Assembly (NCBI RefSeq): GCF_013044135.1
Contig: NZ_JABEPP010000004.1
Location: 457,428 to 521,427 of the forward strand
Length of the DNA stretch: 64,000 bases
Origin: Enterovirga aerilata
Lineage (GTDB): Bacteria; Pseudomonadota; Alphaproteobacteria; Rhizobiales; Beijerinckiaceae
Direction of reading: 5' to 3'
This document shows, in pieces, positions 31,685 through 41,048 of the stretch. Numbering within the stretch: the first letter of the stretch is position 1; each line of letters begins with the position of its first letter. The translations under genes were made by a program, and so were the position numbers. The notes beneath the pieces are model-generated. The model did no database searches, was not told where the DNA came from, and was given only the letters and a program-made list of their open reading frames with translations.

Positions 31685-32206
31685 ATGGCCATCCGCCCGC
31701 TCGTCATCCTGCCCGACCGCAAGCTGCGCCTCGTCTCCGAGCCGGTCGGCCCGATCACGGACGAGGTGAAGGCGCTCGCCGCCGACATGCTGGAGACGAT
31801 GTACGACGCGCCCGGGATCGGGCTCGCGGCGATCCAGATCGGCGTGCCCAAGCGGATCGTCGTGATCGATCTCGCCAAGAACCCCGAGGAGCGCAGCCCC
31901 ATGGTGCTCGTCGATCCCGAGATCACCTGGATCTCCGAGGAGAAGCGGGTGCACGAGGAGGGCTGCCTGTCGATTCCCGAATATTACGAGGAGGTCGAGC
32001 GGCCGGATCGGATCCGGGTGCGCTACCGCGATCTCGCCGGCGAGACGGTCGAGACGGAGGCAGATGGCATCCTCGCCACCTGCATCCAGCATGAGGTCGA
32101 TCATCTCAATGGCGTGCTGTTCGTGGATTACCTCTCGCGGCTGAAGCGGTCGCGGGTCCTGAAGAAGTTCGAGAAGGCGGCGAAGCGCGAATCCGAGGAC
32201 GCATGA
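31685..32206 (+). CDS. def: peptide deformylase
   Basis: A 173-residue metalloenzyme that removes the formyl group from nascent N-terminal Met. Motif 1 [10 protein letters not shown], motif 2 EEGCLSIPE (metal Cys) and motif 3 [10 protein letters not shown] (two metal His and catalytic Glu) are intact. ATG 31685 gives the normal [11 protein letters not shown] start; the upstream in-frame codon at 31637 overlaps the recR end. It overlaps fmt by ATGA; the def-fmt-truA order is a classical operon. Confidence 0.96.
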   Translation: MAIRPLVILPDRKLRLVSEPVGPITDEVKALAADMLETMYDAPGIGLAAIQIGVPKRIVVIDLAKNPEERSPMVLVDPEITWISEEKRVHEEGCLSIPEYYEEVERPDRIRVRYRDLAGETVETEADGILATCIQHEVDHLNGVLFVDYLSRLKRSRVLKKFEKAAKRESEDA

Positions 32207-33132
32207 CGCTCCGCGTCGCCTTCATGGGCACGCCGGATTTCGCCGTGCCCACGCTCGAGGCGATCGCGGCGAAGCACGAGCTCGTCGCGGTCTATACGCG
32301 CCCACCCGCCATGTCCGGCCGCGGGCTCAAGACAAGGCCGTCGCCGGTTCATGCGGCCGCCGAGCGGCTCGCGCTCCGGGTCGAGACCCCGGCGCGGCTG
32401 CGGGACGAGGGCGCGGCTCCGAAGCTCGCGGCGTGTCGGCCGGACGTGGCGGTCGTGGTCGCCTACGGGCTCATCCTGCCGGCGGCGATCCTCCGGGTGC
32501 CGCGGCTCGGCTGCCTCAATCTCCACGCCTCCCTGCTGCCGCGCTGGCGGGGGGCCGCTCCGATCCAGCGCGCCGTGATGGCGGGCGACCGGGAGACAGG
32601 GGTCGCGGTGATGCGCATGGAGGAAGGACTGGATACCGGGCCGGTCGCCATGGTGGAGCGCGTGGCGATCGGCGCCGACATGACGGCCGGCGAGCTGCAC
32701 GACGAACTCGCGATCCGCGGCGCGGCCCTGATGGCGCGCGCGCTCGACGAACTCGAAGCCGGCGTCCTCGCTTTCACGCCGCAGCCCGAGACGGGCGTGA
32801 CCTACGCGGCCAAGATCACGAACGAGGAGGCGCGGATCGACTGGTCGCGACCGGCAAAGGCGGTCCACGATCATGTCCGCGGTCTCTCGCCTTTTCCGGG
32901 CGCCTTCTTCGAGGCCGATCTCGGCAGGGGGGCCGAGCGCGTCAAGGTCCTCCGGACTGCGCTCGCCGAGAGCTCGGGCGAGCCGGGAACGCTTCTCGCC
33001 GGCGAGACGGTGGCCTGCGGCGGGGGCACCGCAGTGCGGCTTCTTCAGGTCCAGCGCGCCGGCCGGGGCCCGACGAGCGCCGCCGACTTCCTCCGCGGCG
33101 TGCGGCTGGAGCCCGGCGCCCGCCTGAGCTGA
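32203..33132 (+). CDS. fmt: methionyl-tRNA formyltransferase
   Basis: A 309-residue enzyme that formylates initiator Met-tRNA. It starts [20 protein letters not shown] and carries the catalytic region [20 protein letters not shown] (Asn-His) and later [11 protein letters not shown] with the catalytic Asp. The C-terminal domain follows from about residue 205. It is coupled to def upstream and to truA two bases downstream. Confidence 0.97.
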   Translation: MTLRVAFMGTPDFAVPTLEAIAAKHELVAVYTRPPAMSGRGLKTRPSPVHAAAERLALRVETPARLRDEGAAPKLAACRPDVAVVVAYGLILPAAILRVPRLGCLNLHASLLPRWRGAAPIQRAVMAGDRETGVAVMRMEEGLDTGPVAMVERVAIGADMTAGELHDELAIRGAALMARALDELEAGVLAFTPQPETGVTYAAKITNEEARIDWSRPAKAVHDHVRGLSPFPGAFFEADLGRGAERVKVLRTALAESSGEPGTLLAGETVACGGGTAVRLLQVQRAGRGPTSAADFLRGVRLEPGARLS

Positions 33133-33134
33133 TC

Positions 33135-33962
33135 ATGCCTCGTTACAAGCTCGTCATCGAGTATGACGGTACGCCCTTCGCGGGCTGGCAGCGCCAGGCG
33201 AATGCCCTGTCCGTCCAGCAGGTCGTGGAGGAGGCGATCCGGCGTTTTGCGGGCGAGGATGTCCGGATCCAATGCGCCGGGCGCACCGATGCCGGCGTCC
33301 ATGCCACCGGGCAGGTCGCGCATATGGATCTGTCACGGACCTGGCGCACGGATACGATTCGCGATGCGCTGAATGCGCATCTAAAGCCCCGGCCCGTCGC
33401 CATCCTGTGGGCCGAAGAGGTGCCGGACCGGTTCAACGCCCGGATGTCGGCCGTGAAGCGGCATTACCGCTACCGCATCCTGAACCGGCGGGCGCCTCCG
33501 GCCATCGAGCGCAACGCGGTCTGGCACGTGCCCTGGCCGCTCGATGCGGGGCGGATGGAGGAGGCCGCGCAGGTGCTCGTCGGCCGGCACGATTTCACGA
33601 CCTTTCGGGCCTCGGAATGCCAGGCCGCTTCGCCCGTGCGCACGCTCGACCGGTTCGACGTCCGCCGCGAGGGCGACCTCATCACGGTCGAGGCCTCGGC
33701 GCGCTCCTTCCTGCACAGCCAGGTGCGCTCGATGGTCGGCACGATCGTCCAGGCCGGCAACGGCCGCTGGTCGGTCGAGGACGTCAGGCGGGCGCTCGAC
33801 GCACGACGGCGTTCGGCCTGCGCTCCGCTCGCGCCGCCCCAGGGTCTCGCGCTGATCGGCGTGGATTACCCGGACGAACTACCCGATCGCCGTGCGGAGC
33901 ACGCCGTGGATCACGACCTGCAGGGACAGTCCGAGCAGGGCGACCGCGCCCGCCAGGGCTGA
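33135..33962 (+). CDS. truA: tRNA pseudouridine(38-40) synthase
   Basis: A 275-residue enzyme. The catalytic Asp is in [17 protein letters not shown] (about residue 54); [12 protein letters not shown] opens the fold and [15 protein letters not shown] is the second core motif. The family normally ends soon after [12 protein letters not shown]; here about 28 extra polar residues run on, encoded in the region antisense to the next gene, giving an 84-base tail-to-tail overlap. The extension is probably unstructured. Confidence 0.95.
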   Translation: MPRYKLVIEYDGTPFAGWQRQANALSVQQVVEEAIRRFAGEDVRIQCAGRTDAGVHATGQVAHMDLSRTWRTDTIRDALNAHLKPRPVAILWAEEVPDRFNARMSAVKRHYRYRILNRRAPPAIERNAVWHVPWPLDAGRMEEAAQVLVGRHDFTTFRASECQAASPVRTLDRFDVRREGDLITVEASARSFLHSQVRSMVGTIVQAGNGRWSVEDVRRALDARRRSACAPLAPPQGLALIGVDYPDELPDRRAEHAVDHDLQGQSEQGDRARQG

Positions 33963-34466
33963 GCTCACGCCCAGCGTGACCTTGGCGGCGAACCATTGCG
34001 CCTCCAGCACGATCGCCCCGAAGGCGAGGGTCAAGAGCGCCACCAGGCCGCGCGGTTCGAGCCCCATCAGGAACAGGGCGGCCGGAGCCGCGAGAGCCAG
34101 GCTGCCGAAAACGGCGATCCAGTTGGTCGCGATCGCGAAGGCGGCATAGCGCGGAGCGAGCGGGCCGCGGCGGAGTGCGTAGGCCATTGCGACCTGCAGG
34201 GCCGCGAGGCTCGCCAGATGCGCCGCTGCGACCACGCAAAGTAGGGCAGGGCGATCGAAGACGGCCAGTCCCTCTATGTCGAGACCGAGGCCGCGGCGCT
34301 CGAGCGCCACCGTCACGACGAGGGCCGGAATCGTGAACGCAAAGGCCGCGAAGGAGCGGACGAGGCCCTCGCGGCTGATGTCGAAGGCGGAGAGCGCGTC
34401 CGGCTGCCTCGATACGAGCGCGGCCGTCCCGCGGAGAGAACGACCGACCTCTTCCACCGTTACCAT
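33879..34466 (-). CDS. membrane protein of unknown function
   Basis: A 195-residue protein with about five hydrophobic segments from residue 40 onward and a short N-terminal cytoplasmic part ([20 protein letters not shown]). ATG 34466 has GAGG 6 bases upstream. It resembles conserved inner-membrane proteins of Hyphomicrobiales found beside truA/dapE, but I do not recognise a named family. It ends inside the extended 3' end of truA. Confidence 0.75.
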   Translation of the reverse strand: MVTVEEVGRSLRGTAALVSRQPDALSAFDISREGLVRSFAAFAFTIPALVVTVALERRGLGLDIEGLAVFDRPALLCVVAAAHLASLAALQVAMAYALRRGPLAPRYAAFAIATNWIAVFGSLALAAPAALFLMGLEPRGLVALLTLAFGAIVLEAQWFAAKVTLGVSSALAGAVALLGLSLQVVIHGVLRTAIG

Positions 34467-34539
34467 GGCGACCTCGCAAGCGGCGTGGAGGCCCGACCTC
34501 GGTGTTTCCGTCCGCAGGCAGCCTACGACTTTGGTCGCA

Positions 34540-35730
34540 TTACGCGCAAGTGCCTCGGGAGTTTCGGGGCGGCAGGTAGCTTTCGATGATGCGCCCATAG
34601 ATGCGAGCGAGGCTCTCCAGATCGCGGACGGCTACGTTCTCGTCGACCGCGTGCATCGTCTGGCCGACGAGCCCGAACTCGACGACCGGGCAGTAGCGGC
34701 GGATGAAGCGGGCGTCCGAGGTGCCGCCGGTCGTGGACAGCTCGGGGCTGAGGCCCGTCTCCGCCCTGATCGCGCCCGAGACCAGATGCACGAAGTCGTC
34801 CGGCTCGGTCACGAAGGCGACGGCGTTGGTCGGATCGAAGGTGAGCGCGAACCTGGCCTCCTCACAAGCGGTCGCAACCCGCCTCCCGATCTCGGCGGCG
34901 AGCGTCTCCGGGGTCCAGAGATCGTTGAAGCGGATGTTGAACACCGCCTTCGCCTCGGCCGGGATCACGTTCGTCGCGGGGTTGGCGACGTCCACGGTCG
35001 TGAATTCGAGATTGGAGGCGTCGAACCGCTCCGTGCCCCGGTCGAGCGGGGGATCGGTCAGCGCCGCGATGACCCGGCCCAGCACCGGGATCGGGTTGAG
35101 CGCCAGGTGCGGATAGGCGACATGGCCCTGCCGGCCCTTGACCGCGAGCCGCCCGGTCAGGGACCCGCGGCGGCCGATCTTCATCATCTCGCCGAGCCGG
35201 TTCGGATTCGTCGGCTCCCCGAGCACGCAATGGTCGAAGCGCTCGCCGCGCTCCTTTGCCCAGGCGAGAAGCTTGACCGTGCCGTTCACGGCCGGTCCTT
35301 CCTCGTCACCGGTCAGCAGGAAGGCGAGGGAGCCCTCCGCCGGCGGGCCATGCCGGTCGAGGTGAGCGAGCGCCGCCGCGAGCATGGCCGCGATGCCGCC
35401 CTTCATGTCGGCCGCGCCTCGACCGTAGAGGCGTCCGTCGGCGACCTCGCCGGCGAATGGCGGGTGGGTCCAGGAGCCCTCCTGTCCCGGAGGCACAACG
35501 TCGGTATGGCCGGCGAAGACGAGGCAGGGCGCACCGCGCCCGATCCGGGCATAGAGGTTGCGGATCTCGGGCTGGCCCGGCTCCGAGAAGGCGGGCGTAT
35601 GGACCTCGAAACCAGCCCGTTCGAGCAGGCCGGCGACATAGGTCAGCGCGCCCGCGTCCTCCGGGGTGACCGAAGGGCAGCGGATCAGGGCCTGTGCGAT
35701 CGCGAGAGCGGTTTCAGGCGCTGGCTGCAA
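34540..35730 (-). CDS. dapE: succinyl-diaminopimelate desuccinylase
   Basis: A 396-residue di-zinc M20-family hydrolase of lysine/meso-DAP synthesis that hydrolyses N-succinyl-LL-DAP. Metal-site motifs are [19 protein letters not shown] (bridging Asp), [12 protein letters not shown] (catalytic and metal Glu) and a late His in [14 protein letters not shown] 35730 is the apparent start and overlaps the end of the upstream PAS-like gene by 17 bases. Together with dapD it forms a dap cluster. Confidence 0.95.
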   Translation of the reverse strand: MQPAPETALAIAQALIRCPSVTPEDAGALTYVAGLLERAGFEVHTPAFSEPGQPEIRNLYARIGRGAPCLVFAGHTDVVPPGQEGSWTHPPFAGEVADGRLYGRGAADMKGGIAAMLAAALAHLDRHGPPAEGSLAFLLTGDEEGPAVNGTVKLLAWAKERGERFDHCVLGEPTNPNRLGEMMKIGRRGSLTGRLAVKGRQGHVAYPHLALNPIPVLGRVIAALTDPPLDRGTERFDASNLEFTTVDVANPATNVIPAEAKAVFNIRFNDLWTPETLAAEIGRRVATACEEARFALTFDPTNAVAFVTEPDDFVHLVSGAIRAETGLSPELSTTGGTSDARFIRRYCPVVEFGLVGQTMHAVDENVAVRDLESLARIYGRIIESYLPPRNSRGTCA

Positions 35731-36232
35731 GGTGAAGCTCGATGTGGTCCGGTGGAGCCGCCCGCAGGGTCGGCTCGTCGTGCAGTGCCGCCACGCACAG
35801 GATCAGGGACGGCTCGTTGCCTGCGAAGACCGGAATGAGCAGGCGCGTGAAATACTTGCTCCTGCCGCCGACGATCGGATGGTCGCGCGTGACATGGGGC
35901 AGGCCGAGGCGATGCACATGGGCGAAGCCCGCGAGGCAGGAGCGGTAATAGGCGGAATCGAGGAGATCCCCGAAGGCCACGCCGTTCAGGTCTCCGGCGG
36001 GGCTCGAATCGGAGAAGGCGGATCCGTAGAAGGCGAAACGGAAATCCCCGAACCGCCGGGCCGGCTGCACGATCGCCAGATTGTCCGCGATCGCCTCGAA
36101 ATCCTCCGGCGTGAAGTTGCGCCCCGTGATGCGCCCCTCCGTCGTCAGGCTCTCGGCGAGGGCGCGGAGGCTTGCGAACAGCGTGACCTCGTCATCCATC
36201 CGATAGGGTTCGAGCCACTCCTTGTCCGCCAC
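35714..36232 (-). CDS. PAS-like domain protein between dapD and dapE
   Basis: A 172-residue soluble protein from GTG 36232, which has GGGGGACC directly upstream. The segment [20 protein letters not shown] followed by [11 protein letters not shown] and [21 protein letters not shown] looks like an alphaproteobacterial PAS_5-type single-domain protein. Role unknown. It is inserted in the dapD-dapE order and overlaps the dapE start, implying translational coupling. Confidence 0.7.
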   Translation of the reverse strand: MADKEWLEPYRMDDEVTLFASLRALAESLTTEGRITGRNFTPEDFEAIADNLAIVQPARRFGDFRFAFYGSAFSDSSPAGDLNGVAFGDLLDSAYYRSCLAGFAHVHRLGLPHVTRDHPIVGGRSKYFTRLLIPVFAGNEPSLILCVAALHDEPTLRAAPPDHIELHLAASA

Positions 36233-36339
36233 GCTCGGTCCCCCCGCCCTGCTCTCTGCAACTGCCGATCGGTCCGCAGCTTTAGGGTGCGTTTTCCGCC
36301 CTACAAGCCGTACTTCCGGCCTATTGCCAGGATGGGATC

Positions 36340-37182
36340 CTAGTCGCGCAGCAACTCGTTGATCGAGGTCTTGGCGCGGGTGCCGGCATCGACGCGCTTC
36401 ACGATCACCGCGCAGTAGAGCGACGGGCCGGCAGAGCCGTCCGGCAACGGCTTGCCGGGCTGGGAGCCGGCCACCACGACCGAGAAGGGCGGGACGCGGC
36501 CCTGGAAGACCTCGCCGGTATTGCGGTCGATGATCCTGGTCGAGGCCCCGATATAGACGCCCATCGAGAGAACCGAGCCTTCGCCGACGATCACGCCCTC
36601 GGCGACCTCGGCGCGGGCGCCGATGAAGCAATTGTCCTCGATGATGACCGGGTTCGCCTGGAGCGGCTCGAGCACGCCCGCGATGCCGGCCCCGCCGGAG
36701 ATGTGGCAGTTCTTTCCGACCTGGGCGCAGGACCCGATCGTCGCCCAGGTATCGACCATCGTGCCCTCGTCCACATAGGCGCCCAGATTGACGAAGCTCG
36801 GCATGAGCACCACGCCCGGCGCGATGAAGGCGCCGCGCCGGACGGTGCAGTTCGGCACGGCGCGGAAACCGGCGCTCCGGAACCGCGCCTCGTCCCAGCC
36901 CTGGAACTTCGACGGCACCTTGTCGAACCAGGTCGCGCCGCCCGGCCCGCCCGGGATCGAGGCCATGTCGGTCAACCGGAAGGACAGGAGCACGGCCTTC
37001 TTCAGCCATTGATGGACGTGCCAGCCGCCGGGCGTCTTCTCGGCCACGCGCGCTTCTCCGGAATCGAGAAGCTCGAGCGCGTGTTCCACCGCCTCGCGCA
37101 CCGCTCCCGTCGTGCCCGTCCCGACGGAGGCGCGGTCCTCCCAGGCGGCGTCGATGGTTCGGGCGAGGTCGGTCAAGCTCAT
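36340..37182 (-). CDS. dapD: tetrahydrodipicolinate N-succinyltransferase
   Basis: A 280-residue trimeric acyltransferase with a left-handed beta-helix. It succinylates tetrahydrodipicolinate from succinyl-CoA in the DAP pathway. Hexapeptide repeats are seen from about residue 110 ([20 protein letters not shown], then [19 protein letters not shown] and [19 protein letters not shown]). ATG 37182 gives the normal [17 protein letters not shown] start. Confidence 0.97.
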   Translation of the reverse strand: MSLTDLARTIDAAWEDRASVGTGTTGAVREAVEHALELLDSGEARVAEKTPGGWHVHQWLKKAVLLSFRLTDMASIPGGPGGATWFDKVPSKFQGWDEARFRSAGFRAVPNCTVRRGAFIAPGVVLMPSFVNLGAYVDEGTMVDTWATIGSCAQVGKNCHISGGAGIAGVLEPLQANPVIIEDNCFIGARAEVAEGVIVGEGSVLSMGVYIGASTRIIDRNTGEVFQGRVPPFSVVVAGSQPGKPLPDGSAGPSLYCAVIVKRVDAGTRAKTSINELLRD

Positions 37183-37306
37183 TGCGTCGCTGTCTCGATG
37201 ATGGGGCGGGCCCGCTTAGCAAGGGGCAGGGGGACTGTCATCACCGGCCGCCCGCTCCCCGGAACGGGTTCGGCGCGGCCGAGTTTGCCGCCAGAGGAGG
37301 AAGGAC

Positions 37307-37513
37307 ATGGCCGAAGGCAGCGGAGAGGACGCAAGGCGTTTCGACGAGGTCGATTCCACGGGCCCGAATGCACGCCCGCGGCACGACACGATCTCGCAGA
37401 CGGGTCCGGGGATCCCGGACGACACCGGCGCGGCCGTGGAGGTGGGCCCGGAGGAGGAGAAGCGGATCGCCGATTCGATCAGGAACCTGCCCGGCAGCGG
37501 CAAGGGCGCCTGA
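37307..37513 (+). CDS. small acidic protein of unknown function
   Basis: A 68-residue hydrophilic protein (MAEGSGEDARRFDEVDSTG at the start, NLPGSGKGA at the end) without membrane segments. A very strong ribosome-binding site, GAGGAGGAAGGA, lies directly before the ATG, which supports translation. It stands alone between dapD and lptB, both on the opposite strand, and its stop codon touches the lptB stop. Probably intrinsically disordered. Confidence 0.65.
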   Translation: MAEGSGEDARRFDEVDSTGPNARPRHDTISQTGPGIPDDTGAAVEVGPEEEKRIADSIRNLPGSGKGA

Positions 37514-38350
37514 TCACATCCGGAAATCCTCGCCGAGATAGACCCGGCGGACATCCTCGTCGGCGACGATCTCCTCCGGCGTGCCCTCCGTGAGCACCCG
37601 GCCGGAATGGATGATGTAGGCGCGGTCCGTCAGCGCCAGCGTCTCGCGGACGTTGTGGTCGGTCACGAGCACGCCGATGCCGCGCGCGGTCAGGTGCCGG
37701 ACGAGATCCTGGATGTCGCCGACCGCGATCGGGTCGATGCCCGCGAAGGGCTCGTCCAGAAGCATGAAGGAGGGCGAGGTTGCGAGCGCCCGGGCGATCT
37801 CGCAGCGCCGCCGCTCGCCCCCCGAGAGCGCGATGGAGGGCGACTTGCGAAGCCGTGCGATGTCGAACTCCTCCAGCAACTCCTCGAGGCGGTTCTCGCG
37901 CTCGCGCCGGTTCGGGATGGCGACCTCCAGGACGGCCCGGATATTGTCCTCGACGTTGAGGCCCCGGAAGATCGAGGCTTCCTGCGGCAGGTAGCCGATG
38001 CCGAGCCGGGCGCGGCGATACATCGGCAGCCGCGTGATGTCGTTGCCGTCGAGCGTGATGGTGCCGCGGTCGGCCGCGACGAGCCCGGTGATCATGTAGA
38101 AGATCGTCGTCTTGCCGGCCCCGTTCGGACCCAGGAGGCCGACGGCCTCGCCCTGCCGCACGACCAGCCCCGCATCCTGCACCACCGTACGCCCGCCATA
38201 GCTCTTCTGGAGGCCGCTCACGGACAGGATGCCGGGCCCGCTCCGGGCCTCGACATCGGCGAGGGGCGTCGCATAGGCGTCGAAGCGGGATCCGTCCGGC
38301 TCCGCTGCCGCACCCGGCGTCCGGACCCGAAGGCTGAGGGTGAATTTCAC
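37514..38350 (-). CDS. lptB: LPS export ABC ATPase LptB
   Basis: A 278-residue cytoplasmic ATPase that powers LPS extraction with LptFG. It has [18 protein letters not shown], Walker [17 protein letters not shown], signature [16 protein letters not shown], Walker [15 protein letters not shown] and the switch [18 protein letters not shown]. The family start lies near residue 40, so about 40 N-terminal residues are an extension or the real start is internal. It follows lptC and lptA in the same direction. Confidence 0.95.
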   Translation of the reverse strand: MKFTLSLRVRTPGAAAEPDGSRFDAYATPLADVEARSGPGILSVSGLQKSYGGRTVVQDAGLVVRQGEAVGLLGPNGAGKTTIFYMITGLVAADRGTITLDGNDITRLPMYRRARLGIGYLPQEASIFRGLNVEDNIRAVLEVAIPNRRERENRLEELLEEFDIARLRKSPSIALSGGERRRCEIARALATSPSFMLLDEPFAGIDPIAVGDIQDLVRHLTARGIGVLVTDHNVRETLALTDRAYIIHSGRVLTEGTPEEIVADEDVRRVYLGEDFRM

Positions 38351-38435
38351 GCGATGTAGGTCCGGCAGCCGGAGCCTGGGATAGCTCCCCGCCCGGGCTC
38401 CCGCAATGTCCCGGCGCGGCCCGCCGCGCCCTGCT

Positions 38436-39098
38436 TCAGCGCTGCGGCCTCTGCCCCGTCTGGCCGGGATTGCTCTGGCTGCCGGGCACGATCAGGGCCC
38501 TGACGCGTCCGCCCTGTCCGCCGCCCTCGACGTTGGCGATGCCGGTATTCAGGTCGTAGGCGACGCGCTCGCCGCGCGTGACGTTCGGGCCGTCGCTGAG
38601 GGTCGCGTTGCCCACGAGCACGACCTTGTTGCGGACCCGGTCGAACTCGGCGTTGTCCCCGCTCGCCACCTGCGTCTTGGACACGATGGTGACCGGGCCC
38701 TTGCAGTTGATCTTCCGGATGGCACCGTCGCCGCCGAGCGGGTTCTGCTGCGCCTCGCGTCCGGCCTGGCCGGCGGCCGCTGCTCCGCGCCCGGCCTCGT
38801 AATAGACCGTGAGGAGCGAGCACTTCATCGTGGAATCGCCCTGGACCGCCACGACGTTGCCGGCGAAGACCGCCCGTCCCTCCTTGTCGAACACGTCCAG
38901 GCGGTCCGCGTCGATCCTGATCGGGTCCTTGTTCGAGCCGAGCTCGCCGAAGGCCGAGGGCCGCTTTCCGCCCGGCCGGGCCGGCGAGGACGCGGCCTGC
39001 GCGAGCTTCAGCTCCGCGCCGCCCCTCGGGGCGGCGAGGTCCGCGGCCGCGGGGAGCGACAGGGAGGTGAGTGCGGCGGCGAGCGCGAGACCGCGCAT
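38436..39098 (-). CDS. lptA: LPS transport periplasmic protein LptA
   Basis: A 220-residue periplasmic bridge protein. A signal peptide ([19 protein letters not shown]) is followed by an OstA/LptA beta-jellyroll domain from about residue 55 with [20 protein letters not shown], the hallmark N-terminal strand of LptA, and [20 protein letters not shown] 39098 has AGGAG 8 bases upstream. It lies between lptC and lptB. Confidence 0.92.
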   Translation of the reverse strand: MRGLALAAALTSLSLPAAADLAAPRGGAELKLAQAASSPARPGGKRPSAFGELGSNKDPIRIDADRLDVFDKEGRAVFAGNVVAVQGDSTMKCSLLTVYYEAGRGAAAAGQAGREAQQNPLGGDGAIRKINCKGPVTIVSKTQVASGDNAEFDRVRNKVVLVGNATLSDGPNVTRGERVAYDLNTGIANVEGGGQGGRVRALIVPGSQSNPGQTGQRPQR

Positions 39099-39130
39099 GG
39101 GCGAGGCTCCTGAAAATGTCGGGGCGGCGA

Positions 39131-39955
39131 TCAGCGTGCGGGTTCCGCAGCCTGGGACATGCGGCCCACCTCGCCGGAGGTCGGTTCGGCCGGTTCGATC
39201 GCCGCGCGGCTGAACTGGGTCCTGACGCGGCCCTGGAACGAGATCGTGCGGCCGCCATCCGAGACCTCGACGCCTTCGGCCTCGATGGTTCCGTTCTGGG
39301 TGGTGATCCTGACCGGCTCGCGCGACACGACGGTGCCGCCCTTGATGTCGACGGAGGCCGAGCGCAGCAGCACCTCTTCCCCGCGGGTCGTGGTGATGCG
39401 GATGTCCTGCGACAGGTCGATGATCTCCTTGGCGGTGTCGAACAGGGCGCTGGCGGAGACGAGATTGGCGAAGGTGCCCGCCGCATCGGTCGCGAGCTTC
39501 GCGCTGACGTCCCTGAGCTCGACGAGGCCGGGTTTCCGCACGTCCTGGAACGCCGCCTTGGCGGTGACCTCGTAGGGCCGGTTGTCCTTGCGGAACCCGG
39601 TCAGGCGCGGGTTCTCCATCGCGATCTTGGTCCCGGACATCGACACGCCGCCCATGGACAGTCCGGCCATGTCGCCGAGCGGCCTGAACAGGGGCGCGGC
39701 GAGCACGAGCCCGCCCGCGACGAGCGCGCCCGCCGGGATCGCGATCTTGAGCAGCCGCACGCGCCCCGAATGGCGCCTCGCCTTGGCATAGGCTCCGGCC
39801 CGATCCGGGCCGCGGCGGCCGTCGCGTCTGAGCGCCGGCAGATAGCCAGTCACGGGCACATCCGAACGTCGAGGTGAAGCCTCATCCCTGCCCGCCCGCA
39901 ATGGCGAAGTTATGGCCGCGGAGCCTGTCTGCGCCCGTTCGGGAACCTGCGTCAA
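39131..39955 (-). CDS. lptC: LPS export protein LptC
   Basis: A 274-residue bitopic inner-membrane protein. About 65 cytoplasmic residues precede one membrane helix (LLKIAIPAGALVAGGLVLAA), then a periplasmic LptC domain with GFRKDNRPYEVTAKAAFQD. TTG 39955 behind GGAG is the apparent start; the long basic N-terminus is typical of the Hyphomicrobiales form, although a GTG further in (about 39860) is possible. It heads the lptC-lptA-lptB set. Confidence 0.9.
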   Translation of the reverse strand: MTQVPERAQTGSAAITSPLRAGRDEASPRRSDVPVTGYLPALRRDGRRGPDRAGAYAKARRHSGRVRLLKIAIPAGALVAGGLVLAAPLFRPLGDMAGLSMGGVSMSGTKIAMENPRLTGFRKDNRPYEVTAKAAFQDVRKPGLVELRDVSAKLATDAAGTFANLVSASALFDTAKEIIDLSQDIRITTTRGEEVLLRSASVDIKGGTVVSREPVRITTQNGTIEAEGVEVSDGGRTISFQGRVRTQFSRAAIEPAEPTSGEVGRMSQAAEPAR

Positions 39956-39971
39956 CTCTCCGGCATTCCGT

Positions 39972-40586
39972 CTAGCTATGGGCGAAGATGTCCGTCTCCG
40001 GCCAGCCGAGCAGATCGAGCCGCGCCCGGGTCGGGAGGAACGCGAAGCAGTTCTCCGCCAGTTCGGTCCGTCCTTCCCGCGCCAGCATCGCGTCGAGCCG
40101 TTCCTTCAGCGCGTGAAGATGAAGCACGTCCGAGGCCGCGTATTCGATCTGCGCCTGGCTGAGTTCGGGCGCCGCCCAGTCGGAGGATTGCTGTGCCTTC
40201 GACAGATCGATCCCGAGGAGTTCGCGGGTGAGATCCTTCAGGCCGTGCCGGTCGGTATAGGTGCGCACGAGCTTGGACGCGATCTTCGTGCAGTAGACCG
40301 GGCCCGGCATCACGCCCAGGCGGAGCGACAGCACCGCCAGGTCGAACCGGGCGAAGTGGAAGATCTTGAGCACGGATGGATCCGCGAGGACGCGGATCAG
40401 CACGGAGGGCGCTGGCCCGGCCGGCAGGATCTGCACGACATCCGCGTCGCCGTCGCCGCGCGAGATCTGGACGACGCAGAGCCGGTCGCGGTGGGGGTTG
40501 AGGCCGAGCGTCTCGGTGTCGATGGCGATCGCGGCGCCCGGCGCGTAATCGGCCGGAAGGTCGCCCCGGTGGTACCGGATGGTCAT
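39972..40586 (-). CDS. rnd: ribonuclease D-like 3'-5' exonuclease
   Basis: A 204-residue DEDDy exonuclease. The acidic residues appear as AIDTETLGL (Asp, Glu), FHFARFDLAVL (Asp) and EYAASDVLHLHAL (Tyr and Asp). It lacks the HRDC domains of E. coli RNase D, as usual for the short alphaproteobacterial form. It ends 16 bases before lptC on the same strand. Confidence 0.92.
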   Translation of the reverse strand: MTIRYHRGDLPADYAPGAAIAIDTETLGLNPHRDRLCVVQISRGDGDADVVQILPAGPAPSVLIRVLADPSVLKIFHFARFDLAVLSLRLGVMPGPVYCTKIASKLVRTYTDRHGLKDLTRELLGIDLSKAQQSSDWAAPELSQAQIEYAASDVLHLHALKERLDAMLAREGRTELAENCFAFLPTRARLDLLGWPETDIFAHS

Positions 40587-40662
40587 GCGGGCTGCGCTGG
40601 CGGGAAGGTCATCCCCGCCTGTAGCGCATGACCGCGGATGGTGGAACCGGTGCGGGCGCCCG

Positions 40663-41004
40663 TTACGACTGGCGGGCGACGATCCGCTCCTTGATGCCCT
40701 CGTAGACGCCGGACGGGATCACCTTCTTGCGCAGGAGCTCGTCCTTCCCCTTGTAGGGGCGCCCCTTGATGATCGCCTCCGCCCGGGCCGGCCCCACGCC
40801 GGGGAGCGCGTCGAGCTCCTCCTTCGAGGCATGGTTGATGTCGACCAGCGGCGCCCTCGCGGCCGGCTGCGCAGGGGCGGCGGTCGCGCCTGACGGGGCC
40901 GGCGGGGCCGCGGGAGCCGCGCCAGGCTGAGGGGCCTGCGCGAACACGGGTCCGGCTGCGAGTGCGGCGAGGATCGCCAGAGCTGCCAGTCTCGACCTCA
41001 TCAT
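40663..41004 (-). CDS. exported helix-hairpin-helix protein (ComEA-like)
   Basis: A 113-residue protein with a signal peptide (MMRSRLAALAILAALAAGPVFAQ; quoted approximately), a Pro/Ala-rich linker, then a ComEA-type double HhH domain: DINHASKEELDALPGVGPAR, then AIIKGRPYKGKDELL. The domain binds DNA non-specifically. No competence genes are adjacent. ATG 41004 follows AAGGAG. Confidence 0.85.
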   Translation of the reverse strand: MMRSRLAALAILAALAAGPVFAQAPQPGAAPAAPPAPSGATAAPAQPAARAPLVDINHASKEELDALPGVGPARAEAIIKGRPYKGKDELLRKKVIPSGVYEGIKERIVARQS

Positions 41005-41048
41005 GGTCTCTCTCCTTCGTTGCGCCGGGCGCTACGCCTCGCCGCTCG

